Of a DNA stretch of 64,000 nucleotides, positions 53,952-61,719 are shown piece by piece. The notes under the pieces were generated by a model, which did no database searches, was not told the origin of the DNA, and saw nothing but the letters and a program-made list of their open reading frames with translations. Position numbers and translations under genes: made by a program. The DNA lies in the NCBI GenBank assembly GCA_028869385.1, contig JAGWSR010000074.1, positions 62,001-126,000 on the forward strand. The letters are read 5' to 3'. Position 1 is the first letter of the stretch. Each line of letters starts with the position of its first letter. The DNA comes from a bacterium (GTDB lineage: Bacteria > Vulcanimicrobiota > Vulcanimicrobiia > Vulcanimicrobiales > Vulcanimicrobiaceae).

Positions 53952-54457
53952 GGGTGCTCCCGACGGAGGAGCACCCGCGCCCCGCTCGCGAGCGTGATGC
54001 CGGCCGCGTCTATGCTCGCGACGCGCGTGGTACCGATTGTATCGCCGACGCCGACGACCTCGACGGAGCCGTCGACCTCGACGAGCGCGCGCGAGTAGCG
54101 ACCGAGCACGACCGCGCGAACGACGACCTGCGCGTTCGCAGCGGATGCCAAGGCGCCCGCATTCGGCGGTAACGCGATCGCGTCGTTCCCCGACGGACCG
54201 AGGCCCGAACGCGACGGCGCGCCCGGAACGTATGCGGAGACGAACGGATCGCGCCGCGGCACGACCGCGGCCCGGCTCGCATCGTGCGGCGGGACCGGCA
54301 GACCGAGGCGCACCTCGGAGCCTTCCCGCGCCGCATAGACGATCTCGCTCGGCCGCTGGGTCAACGGGAGCACGGCAAGCGATGCAACGACCAACATCGC
54401 GGAGAGCCTTCCGAGCGACGCGCGTCGCTCGTCATCGATGGCGGGCACGACGATCAT
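53948..54457 (-). CDS. PilP-like pilus assembly protein
   Basis: 169 residues. One N-terminal membrane segment (LSAMLVVASLAVLPL), a disordered Pro/Ser/Gly region with RRDPFVSA (DPF motif common in PilP/GspC-like proteins), then a small beta domain (VVRAVVLGRYSRALVEVDGSVEVVGVGDTIG, in pieces). PilP links the PilMNO inner-membrane complex to the secretin. Identity rests on domain order and its place between pilO and pilQ; direct similarity to PilP is weak. Confidence 0.7.
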   Translation of the reverse strand: MIVVPAIDDERRASLGRLSAMLVVASLAVLPLTQRPSEIVYAAREGSEVRLGLPVPPHDASRAAVVPRRDPFVSAYVPGAPSRSGLGPSGNDAIALPPNAGALASAANAQVVVRAVVLGRYSRALVEVDGSVEVVGVGDTIGTTRVASIDAAGITLASGARVLLRREHP

Positions 54458-55044
54458 TTGTCCTCCAACTCGGAGAGCGCGGGAGCGGGGTGAATCGCGA
54501 CGTGGAGCGTGGCATCGAGTTCCGGCGCACCTGCGCGTCGCGCATCGCGCACTTTGAGTTCGGCGCGTGTGACCTCGATCAGGACCCGATCCAGGGTGAG
54601 CTCGCGCGTGAAGGTCAGAATCGACCGATAGTCGCCCCGCAGGCCGATCTCGAACGGATACGGCGTCGGCCCTGCGGCGATCGAATTCGACGCAGAGGTC
54701 TGTGCATCGGGATCGAAGCTCGTCAAGCGAACGCCCGCTCCGCGCGCCCGCGCGGCGATCGTTCCGAGCGCCGCCGCGATGAGCGCACCGCTCGAAGCAC
54801 GGCCGGCGAGGCGGCGCGCATCGGCGGCGACCTGACTGCGAATCCGTTCGAGCGCACGGCTCCGGCGCACGATCGCATCGTTGCGTGCCGCGGCGTCATC
54901 GAGCGAACGCGCCCGGTCGCGAAGTGCGGCCACGCGCGCGCTCCCCGGAACCCAGATGCCTCCCACGCCGATTCCGAAAAACATGACGGCGGTGCAAAGC
55001 CACACCGCGCGAGCCAGGGCCACCGGAGAAATGCGCTCCTTCAT
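54454..55044 (-). CDS. PilO-like pilus assembly protein
   Basis: 196 residues. One N-terminal membrane helix (WLCTAVMFFGIGVGGIWV), a coiled-coil stretch (about 35-75) and a ferredoxin-like C-terminal domain (PYPFEIGLRGDYRSILTFTRELTLDRVLI, in pieces) as in PilO. Forms the alignment complex with PilN and PilM. ATGA overlaps on both sides show tight coupling. Assigned from topology and operon position. Confidence 0.75.
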   Translation of the reverse strand: MKERISPVALARAVWLCTAVMFFGIGVGGIWVPGSARVAALRDRARSLDDAAARNDAIVRRSRALERIRSQVAADARRLAGRASSGALIAAALGTIAARARGAGVRLTSFDPDAQTSASNSIAAGPTPYPFEIGLRGDYRSILTFTRELTLDRVLIEVTRAELKVRDARRAGAPELDATLHVAIHPAPALSELEDK

Positions 55045-55592
55045 CGTGCCGACGAGCCGGTGCCGAGTTCAAACTCGACGGTATCGCCACGCGCGTCCTC
55101 GGCTGCGCGCGCGAGGTGCAGTGACCCGGCGATTCCCGGCTCCGCGGCAAAGGTATGCGCCGCATCGCGCAGCGCTTCGAAATCGAGAGCAGCACCTTCG
55201 AGCGACGTCGCCTCTCGACTCGTGTCGAAAGACGTCAGCCAGGCCCGCGCGACGAGGTGATTTCCAACATCGGCGATACGATCCGCGATGCGTCCACCCG
55301 AAGCCCGGATCTCGCGCATCGTCCGATCGAGCGCGATCATCCGCTCCACATCGACGCGCTCGAGGCGCGCCCGCGCGACCGCCAGACGGCTTTGCTCGAA
55401 ACGTACGCGCGCCCGCGTCGCAGCGTCGCTTGCGCGGTCGATCCAGGAGTGCTCCAGTACGGCCCACGCACTCACCACGACGGTCGCCGTCGCGAGCGCG
55501 CAGAGCGGCGTCTTGAGACGCTCGGGTAGTCGCAGCGATCGTGCGAGTTCGAGCCAACGCCACGGTGCATCGTGAACGAAATCGAATCGCAT
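55041..55592 (-). CDS. PilN-like pilus assembly protein
   Basis: 183 residues. Short cytoplasmic N-terminus (about 30 residues), one membrane helix (PLCALATATVVVSAWAVL), coiled coil (about 60-95) and a small C-terminal domain. PilN uses its cytoplasmic N-terminus to bind PilM; the usual INLLP motif is not obvious, so the match is by layout. Start ATG 55592 overlaps the pilM stop; the frame before it is not coding. Confidence 0.72.
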   Translation of the reverse strand: MRFDFVHDAPWRWLELARSLRLPERLKTPLCALATATVVVSAWAVLEHSWIDRASDAATRARVRFEQSRLAVARARLERVDVERMIALDRTMREIRASGGRIADRIADVGNHLVARAWLTSFDTSREATSLEGAALDFEALRDAAHTFAAEPGIAGSLHLARAAEDARGDTVEFELGTGSSAR

Positions 55593-56545
55593 CACGCGCA
55601 CCCGTGGAGCGCGAGCCCGGCGGCAAGCGCCCAATCGGGCGCCGCAGCACGGACGACATCGTCGGGATAGGCTTCGCCGCGTAAGATCTCCGGCACGCGT
55701 ACCTCTGCCGCGAGACCCGTCGCGCATTCGAGCGTGCGGGTCAGTTCCGCGAGACGCGCGCCGTTGCCGGTGAGCGAGAGCACGCTCGCCGCACCGCGAG
55801 CGCGGACTCCTTCGACCACGCTGACGAGACGCGACGCGAACGCGCCGACGCTCGCGCGCCCGGCGCCGGCGGTGCCGAGGATGCGCTTGCGCTTCTCCGC
55901 GATCTCCTCACTGACGCCGAGATCGCTCGCGATCGCATCGGTGACGTCGCTTCCGCCGCTCGGTACGTGCCACGAGCGCGGCCCATCGTCGAAGAATGCG
56001 TGCAGCGTGGCGCGTCGCGTCCCGATATCGAGGACGAGCGACGCTTCGGGAAACGATCGATGCAGCGCGCATCCGTCGAAATCGACGGCGACGATGCGCA
56101 GACGCGCCGCGCGCGCGAGCGCCACTCTTCGCGCGATCGCGGACTCGCGGGCGGCGCCGAGCAGATAGCGGCCCCCACGGTCGAACGGATGCACCCGGAC
56201 GACGAGCCGCTCGCCTCCGTCCCGCAACCCGGGCGTCGACTGCAGCTCGAAGGACGCTGCGCGATGCCGCTCGATCCGGCTCATCGGCGGCATCGCGACC
56301 GCGCGTACGTACGCATCGCCGGCGCCGACGCTGAAGACGCAGCGCCGTTCGCGCGTTCCGAGTTCTTTCAGCATGTCTCCGACGAGCGCCGCGAGAGCCG
56401 CTTCGTCGCCGGCTTCTTCCGCTAGGTCGCGCGAGACCACGGCGCAGAGGCGCACCTCGCCGCCGCGCGCGCGCTCCAATTGCGCGATGCGCACGCGTGA
56501 CGCACCCACGTCGATACCGAGGGGCAGGCTGCGATACTTACGCAT
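55592..56545 (-). CDS. pilM: PilM-like actin-fold pilus assembly ATPase
   Basis: 317 residues. FtsA/actin-like fold: GIDVGASRVRIAQLE (phosphate 1), VDFDGCALHRSF, LVLDIGTRRATLHAF (phosphate 2), PSGGSDVTDAIASDLGVS and VLSLTGNGARLAEL (adenosine). Cytoplasmic platform protein that binds ATP and the PilN tail and contacts PilB/PilT. Overlaps pilD by 8 nt and pilN by 1 nt. Confidence 0.87.
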   Translation of the reverse strand: MRKYRSLPLGIDVGASRVRIAQLERARGGEVRLCAVVSRDLAEEAGDEAALAALVGDMLKELGTRERRCVFSVGAGDAYVRAVAMPPMSRIERHRAASFELQSTPGLRDGGERLVVRVHPFDRGGRYLLGAARESAIARRVALARAARLRIVAVDFDGCALHRSFPEASLVLDIGTRRATLHAFFDDGPRSWHVPSGGSDVTDAIASDLGVSEEIAEKRKRILGTAGAGRASVGAFASRLVSVVEGVRARGAASVLSLTGNGARLAELTRTLECATGLAAEVRVPEILRGEAYPDDVVRAAAPDWALAAGLALHGCA

Positions 56546-57143
56546 GCATGCGTTCCCACACGAGCACGCCGAACGCTCCCGCCGCGAGATAGGGCGCGAA
56601 GGCGAGTCGCTGTCCGAATCGCGCGCGCCCGAGCGCGAGCGCGACGAGCGAGACTACCGCGCCTAGGACGAAGGCCGCGCCGAGCGTCGCGAACGCCGAC
56701 GCACATCCGACTCCGGCGCCGATCGTACCGGCGAGCTTCACATCCCCGAGCCCGAATCCGCGCCCCCTGGTAGCCATATGGAGCAACAATGACGCGCTTC
56801 CGGCGCTCGCACATCCCAGCAATGCCGCCGGGAACGCACCGGAACACGCGGCAAGCACGAGCAGCACGCCGCACGTGCACGCGGTCGTCGCGTCGAGGAT
56901 CAGTCCGTAACCGACGTCGGTCGCCGCCGACACGACGAGCCCCGCCGCCAAACATGCGACCACGAGGGTTGCCGGACCGTCGGCAAGCGTATACGCGCCA
57001 AGTGCGGAGAACGCGAGCGCCGTCGCCACCGTATTCGACCGAAGCGGCAACCCGCGACGCCGCAGCACCAGGCCCGCAATCGTCGCTTCAACGCCGAGCG
57101 CCGCTGCATACGCGAACGCCATAGCCGTGCTCGATACGATCAC
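56538..57143 (-). CDS. pilD: Prepilin peptidase (A24), peptidase domain only
   Basis: 201 residues, about six hydrophobic helices. Catalytic aspartates Asp76 (AATDVGYGLILD) and Asp134 (GLGDVKLAG, the GxGD motif). The N-terminal N-methyltransferase domain and its CxxC zinc pairs of standard PilD are absent. Cleaves the pilin leader at Gly-Phe. GTG start overlaps the TPR gene stop (GTGA). Confidence 0.9.
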   Translation of the reverse strand: MIVSSTAMAFAYAAALGVEATIAGLVLRRRGLPLRSNTVATALAFSALGAYTLADGPATLVVACLAAGLVVSAATDVGYGLILDATTACTCGVLLVLAACSGAFPAALLGCASAGSASLLLHMATRGRGFGLGDVKLAGTIGAGVGCASAFATLGAAFVLGAVVSLVALALGRARFGQRLAFAPYLAAGAFGVLVWERMHA

Positions 57144-57679
57144 GATCCGAGCGTCCGTAGCGCACGCCGCGCGACCGTTTGCCCGACATCGAGGCGTAGT
57201 GCCGCAGTTAAGTATCGACGCGCGCGCCTGCGATCCCCGGCGTGCAAAGCATCGAGACCGGCAAAGACATACGCGCGGGTGTCACCGTCACTCGCGCCGA
57301 CGCGAGCGAAATCGGAGGAGGCCGCATCGTAGCGTTTCAGGAGCTGATAGGCGATCGCGCGATCCATGCGCACGCTCGTCGCATTCGGAACGCGGCGTAA
57401 GACGGCCGTCGCGACGGCGATCGCATCTTCGACGAGCGCGCGCCGGTGGCTCACGAACTCCCCAAACGCCAAACGATCCGCAGCCGTCACGTTCTCGGGA
57501 TCCAGCGCAAGGGCTCGCCGATAGATCGTTCGCGCATGTGCCGAATCACCGCGATAGGTCAGGTCGTCACCGCGCGTCACCAACGCCGACGAGAGCGATC
57601 CTCGCAAGACGACGCACGCGATCGCAACGGCCACGAGCACGACGGCCGCTCGCCGCGGCGCCTCCACCGCAATCGTCAT
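57140..57679 (-). CDS. Membrane-anchored TPR protein in the pilus operon
   Basis: 179 residues. One N-terminal membrane segment (RRAAVVLVAVAIACVVL) then TPR-like helices (DSAHARTIYRRALALDPENVTAADRLA in pieces; YQLLKRYDAASSDFARV; ALHAGDRRRARRYLTAALRLD). Could be a PilF/PilW-like assembly factor for secretin, but there is no lipobox. Start ATG 57679 overlaps the ccdA stop. Confidence 0.75.
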   Translation of the reverse strand: MTIAVEAPRRAAVVLVAVAIACVVLRGSLSSALVTRGDDLTYRGDSAHARTIYRRALALDPENVTAADRLAFGEFVSHRRALVEDAIAVATAVLRRVPNATSVRMDRAIAYQLLKRYDAASSDFARVGASDGDTRAYVFAGLDALHAGDRRRARRYLTAALRLDVGQTVARRALRTLGS

Positions 57680-58299
57680 GCTAGGAGTCCGTAGTAGGCG
57701 CCGAGGGCGAAGGCAAGGCCGCACGAGATCGTTGGAAGTGTCGTTCGCACGAGCGCCGACCCGAGGATGCGTTGCGTGATGCTCGACGCGCACGCGGCGA
57801 GCGCGAGCGGAGCGGCATGCCCGCACGCGAACGCCGCCAGCAGTAGCGCGCGGGCCGCCGGGTCGCGGACGAACGCGCCGACCCCTCCGAACGCGAGGAG
57901 CAGTGGGGCGCAGCACGGCGAGATTACGAGGGTGGAGGCCGCTCCGAGCAGCAACGCGCCGCCGAGCGAACGCGATGGGCGCGCGCCGTCGCAACAGCTT
58001 CCGCTGCGCTCCGCCGCGCAGAGTCCCCACAGCGACATGCCGATCAAGCTCACGCTCAGCAGCGCGTAGATCAGACGCGAGTTCGCGAGCGCGGTTGCGA
58101 GCAACAGCCCTCCGGTGCCAAGCGCGACGAACCCTCCGATCACGCCGACGACGAAGGCAGCCCCAAGACGCAAGCGCGTGCGGCGGGACCCGACGCCGAT
58201 CAATGCAGCGAGCCCGAGATATCGCGGTGCGACGCAGGGTCCGACGCTCGAGAGCAGACCGGCGGAGAAGGCACCGAGCGGCGCGAGCACGGGGTTCAC
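57676..58299 (-). CDS. CcdA/DsbD-like thiol-redox membrane protein
   Basis: 207 residues, six hydrophobic segments in two similar halves, each with a conserved cysteine before Pro: Cys22 (SSVGPCVAPRYLG) and Cys129-130 (VISPCCAPLLL). CcdA carries reducing power across the inner membrane. Extra cysteines sit in a loop (GSCCDG). GTG start overlaps the pilin stop (GTGA). Its partner here may be the pilin, which has two cysteines, rather than cytochrome c maturation; no ccm/ccs genes are near. Confidence 0.85.
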   Translation of the reverse strand: MNPVLAPLGAFSAGLLSSVGPCVAPRYLGLAALIGVGSRRTRLRLGAAFVVGVIGGFVALGTGGLLLATALANSRLIYALLSVSLIGMSLWGLCAAERSGSCCDGARPSRSLGGALLLGAASTLVISPCCAPLLLAFGGVGAFVRDPAARALLLAAFACGHAAPLALAACASSITQRILGSALVRTTLPTISCGLAFALGAYYGLLA

Positions 58300-58742
58300 T
58301 TCGATGCCGTAAGGCCGTCGGCGGATGAGTATTCGATGTGCTGGCTCCCCGCCGACCCACCGATCGCGCTCATCGTTCCGGGATCGTGCTGACCCGGACA
58401 GACGATCGTGTAGGAGGCATCGCCTGCGGTCGGGTTCGTCGTGGTGTACGTGTACTGACCGGCGGGGTTCACCGGATCCACGGGTGTCTGCTTGAGATAC
58501 GGCGCGAGATTCGCGTCGCTCGCCACGACGGGAGCGGCATTCGCGCTCGGGTAGGCTTCGTGATCGGTCTGATAGAGTTCGAGTGCGGTCGCGATCTCTT
58601 TGAGATTCGCCTCGCACGCGGCCGTCTGTGCCTGCGCGCGCGCTCGAATGAAATTCGGAACGAGTATCGCCACCAAGATTGCGATGATCGCGACGACCAC
58701 CATCATTTCGATCAGCGTGAACCCGCGTTCGCCTTCTTCCAT
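58296..58742 (-). CDS. Type IV pilin / GspG-like prepilin
   Basis: 148 residues. Very short leader MEEGERG then FTLIEMMVVVAIIAILVAIL, with Glu at mature position 5; cleavage Gly7-Phe8. N-terminal helix, then a small globular part with Cys43 and Cys115. The ELYQTDHEAYP segment resembles GspG-type pseudopilins. It is the only pilin-like gene in the operon, so probably the major subunit. GAGGAAGAG ribosome site just before ATG. Confidence 0.92.
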   Translation of the reverse strand: MEEGERGFTLIEMMVVVAIIAILVAILVPNFIRARAQAQTAACEANLKEIATALELYQTDHEAYPSANAAPVVASDANLAPYLKQTPVDPVNPAGQYTYTTTNPTAGDASYTIVCPGQHDPGTMSAIGGSAGSQHIEYSSADGLTASK

Positions 58743-58793
58743 CTCTTCCTCGCCTTCAAGGCTATCGTGCCTACGACGAGAGAGGTGCCCACA

Positions 58794-59465
58794 TCAGCCC
58801 GCGCGGTGACACGCGAACGCCGCAAGTTTTTTCAAGACCGCTCGATGCATGCGCGTGACGTGGCGTCGCGAATATCCGAGCTTGCTCGCGACTTCGCAGA
58901 TCGGCACGTCGTTTTCGTAGATCTCGCAGACGAGGGTTCGCTCCAGCATCGAGAGTCGCGCGACTGCGTGTGCGATCGCCATGCGGTCGATGGTGACGTC
59001 CAGGGTATAGGAAAGGTCGGCGTGCTCGCGGACGCCGATCGCATCGACCGAAAGGACGCGTTCGCTCTCGCGATACCGACCGATCTCGCGACACTCGCCG
59101 GGAGTCAAGTCGAGCGCTTCGGCGATTTCGCGATCGCTCGGCTCGGCGCCGCAGCGTTGTGCGAGGTCGGCATGCGCGGCGCTCCACCGCCGCGCGAGAT
59201 CGCGGAGGCGGCGTGGGGCACGCAGCAAGCGCTCCGCGTCGCGTACGTGATGCATCAATTCGCCAAGGATATAGGTCCACGCGAACGCCTCGAACGGCGT
59301 GCCGACCTGTGGATCGAATCGATCGGCGGCTTTGATCAGGCCGATTGCGGCAGTCTGCTCGAGATCTCGCCGATCCAGACCGCCGCGCATGAACTTGCGC
59401 GCGGCGCGCGCGCAGAGGTAGTGGTGCGCCTCGACGAGACGGTCGCGCTCCGAACGGTCGTTCAC
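58794..59465 (-). CDS. Alternative sigma-70 factor (SigB/SigF/WhiG-like group 3)
   Basis: 223 residues. Region 2 (RRDLEQTAAIGLIKAADRFD with TPFEAFAWTYILGELMHHVRD, in pieces), region 3 (EPSDREIAEALDLTPGE) and region 4 with the helix-turn-helix CEVASKLGYSRRHVTRMHR. Group 3 sigma layout as in SigB, SigF and FliA. Its gene overlaps pilC by 4 nt and precedes the pilin, so it is made with the pilus machine. Members of this group are commonly held by RsbW-type anti-sigma factors; none is encoded next to it. Confidence 0.9.
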   Translation of the reverse strand: MNDRSERDRLVEAHHYLCARAARKFMRGGLDRRDLEQTAAIGLIKAADRFDPQVGTPFEAFAWTYILGELMHHVRDAERLLRAPRRLRDLARRWSAAHADLAQRCGAEPSDREIAEALDLTPGECREIGRYRESERVLSVDAIGVREHADLSYTLDVTIDRMAIAHAVARLSMLERTLVCEIYENDVPICEVASKLGYSRRHVTRMHRAVLKKLAAFACHRAG

Positions 59466-60682
59466 TTGATACTCCCGATGATCGAGTAGAGTGGTACGAG
59501 GATCGCCGAAACGATCGTCGCGACGACCGCTCCGAGAATGAGCATGACGAGCGGTTCGATCGCGGCTGCCGCGCCTGCCAACGCCGCGTCGACCTCGCTA
59601 TCGTGATTCGTCGCGATCCGCAGGAGCATCGCATCGAGTTCCCCCGTCTCAACCCCGACGTGCATGAGGTGCAAGGCTACGCTCTCGAAGAGCGCGCTCG
59701 CCGCGAACGCATCGAGGAACGGCTCGCCGCGCTGCAGCGCCTCCCGCGCATCCGAGAGCGCCGCCGCATACGGTCCCCGCCCGATCACCTCGCGCGTCGC
59801 CTCGAGCGCGGACATCAACGGCACTCCCGAACGAAGCAAGGTTCCGAGCGTTCGGACCAGACGAGCCGCGTTCGCGAGCCGCACGATGTGTCCGATGACC
59901 GGTAACGCGAGCGGCACGGCGGCGACCGCATCGGCGAGGCGCGGAAGGCGGCGAAGGAGCCCCCATGCCGCCGCCGCAACGCAACCAAAGGCGCCTGCGG
60001 CGATCCATGCCGTGCCCGAACGCAGCCACGATCCGAGCGCGATGAGCACGCGCGTCGTCAGCGGAAGCGAGATCCGTTCGTCGGCAAACATCGCCGCGAA
60101 CGTTGGGAGCGTATCGGCCACGAGAAAGAGCACGAGCGCCAACGCCGCGGTCAGCACGACCAGCGGATAGATCGACGCAACGAGGGTGCGGCGCCGCAGT
60201 TCCTGGTCACATTCGAGCATGGTGGCGATGCGCTCCAAGACATCGTCTAAGCGCCCCGAGAGTTCGCCCGAACGCACGAGCGTCACCAGAAGCGAAGACC
60301 ATTCGTGGGGGCGGCGCCCGAGTGCCGTCGACAACGAACTCCCCGATTCGATATCGGCACGTACCGAGGCTAACGCTTCGCGCAGACGCGCGTCGCGGCA
60401 CTGTGCGATGCAGACGTCGAGCGCGCGGTGCAGCGCCACGCCGGCTTGCACGAGGGTCGCCAACGAGCGAAAGAGCACGACGCGTTCCCGGCGCCCCACG
60501 GGCAAGATCGTCGTGACGCCGGTCACGATGCCGCGCACGGAGCGTGCGGGTTCGAGCGAGGTGACGAGTAGGGCTCGCGCGCGCAAATGTGCGAGAGCCC
60601 GGTCGGCGGTCTCCGACGACAACGTTCCGGCGACGAACGCGCCTTCGACGGTGCGAGCGGTGTATCGGTACGCCGCGCTCAT
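59462..60682 (-). CDS. pilC: PilC/GspF inner-membrane platform protein
   Basis: 406 residues. Starts YRYTARTVEGAFVAGTL, two T2SSF domains (about 65-190 and 265-390; RSLATLVQAGVALHRALDV and RLVRTLGTLLRSGVPLMSALEA in pieces) and three membrane helices. Couples the ATPases PilB and PilT to pilin insertion or removal. Overlaps pilT and the sigma gene by 4 nt each. Confidence 0.94.
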   Translation of the reverse strand: MSAAYRYTARTVEGAFVAGTLSSETADRALAHLRARALLVTSLEPARSVRGIVTGVTTILPVGRRERVVLFRSLATLVQAGVALHRALDVCIAQCRDARLREALASVRADIESGSSLSTALGRRPHEWSSLLVTLVRSGELSGRLDDVLERIATMLECDQELRRRTLVASIYPLVVLTAALALVLFLVADTLPTFAAMFADERISLPLTTRVLIALGSWLRSGTAWIAAGAFGCVAAAAWGLLRRLPRLADAVAAVPLALPVIGHIVRLANAARLVRTLGTLLRSGVPLMSALEATREVIGRGPYAAALSDAREALQRGEPFLDAFAASALFESVALHLMHVGVETGELDAMLLRIATNHDSEVDAALAGAAAAIEPLVMLILGAVVATIVSAILVPLYSIIGSIK

Positions 60683-61719
60683 AGCCTCGCCGCGATCTCG
60701 CCGTCGATCTCGCGCCGCGCGAGCAGATCGCCCGCGTGCTGCGCGAAGGTCATCATGCCCTCGTGGCGAGCGGTCATGATCGCATTGCCGAGCTGATGCA
60801 CGCGGCCCTCGCGGATCATCGCTCGCACCGCGTCATTCGCGACCAGGACCTCCACGACCGGACGTCGCCCTCCCCCCGGAGCGCGCGCGACCAAGCGCTG
60901 GCAGACGACCGCGGCGAGCGATTGCGCGAGTTGCGCGCGCACGTACGCCCGCTCGGCTCCATCGAAGGCATCCACCACACGATCGACCGTCTGTGCGGCG
61001 GTACCGGTATGCAGCGTCGTGAGAACCAGGTGACCCGTCTCGGCCGCGACGAGCGCGGCGCGCATCGTCGCCGGATCGCGCATCTCGCCGATGGCGATGA
61101 CGTCGGGATCTGCGCGCAACGCGCCGAGTACGGCGCTCGCGAAGCTCTCGACGTCGCGCCCCACTTCGCGCTGCGTAAACATCGAGAGGTCGCTCTCGTG
61201 TCGATATTCGATCGGATCTTCAAACGTGACGATGCGGCAGGAGCGCGCGCGCGCGATTTCGGCGAGCAGCGCGGCGAGCGTCGAGGATTTTCCGCATCCC
61301 GTCGGGCCGGCGAGGACGATCAGGCCGCGTTCGCACGAAGCCAGGCGAGCCACCTCCGCGGGCAAGCCCAGTTCGTCGAGGGACGGTGCGCGAGCGCGAA
61401 GCAGGCGTAGGGCGATGCAGATGCCGTCGCTCGCGGTATAGGCGTGGACGCGCACGGCGACTCCGCTTTCGCGATCGCACCAGACGCCGGTTACGTCGTG
61501 CTCCCGCACCAGGGCGCCGCAACGGCGATCGCCGAGCAACGTACGCAGTAAGGCGGCGCTCTCCGCCGGTTCGATGGGTGCGCCTTCGAGATAGCGCAAC
61601 CTGCCATGCACGCGCGTCGCCGGTCGCGCGCCCGGAGCGATATGTATGTCCGACGCACCGTCGCGATGCGCCACGTGCAACAGATCGCGTAGACGCAAGG
61701 GCACCATCGCTTCACGCAT
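60679..61719 (-). CDS. pilT: PilT-type pilus retraction ATPase
   Basis: 346 residues. Walker A GPTGCGKSS, Asp box (IVTFEDPIEYRHES), Walker B (DPDVIAIGEMRDP), His box (LVLTTLHTGTAAQTVDR). Starts DGASDIHIAPGARP in the PAS-like N-terminal domain, and VPLRLRDLLH is typical of PilT. Ends QHAGDLLARREI-like, matching the PilT family. No zinc motif, unlike PilB. Start ATG 61719 overlaps the pilB stop by 8 nt; frame before it is not homologous. Confidence 0.9.
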   Translation of the reverse strand: MREAMVPLRLRDLLHVAHRDGASDIHIAPGARPATRVHGRLRYLEGAPIEPAESAALLRTLLGDRRCGALVREHDVTGVWCDRESGVAVRVHAYTASDGICIALRLLRARAPSLDELGLPAEVARLASCERGLIVLAGPTGCGKSSTLAALLAEIARARSCRIVTFEDPIEYRHESDLSMFTQREVGRDVESFASAVLGALRADPDVIAIGEMRDPATMRAALVAAETGHLVLTTLHTGTAAQTVDRVVDAFDGAERAYVRAQLAQSLAAVVCQRLVARAPGGGRRPVVEVLVANDAVRAMIREGRVHQLGNAIMTARHEGMMTFAQHAGDLLARREIDGEIAARL

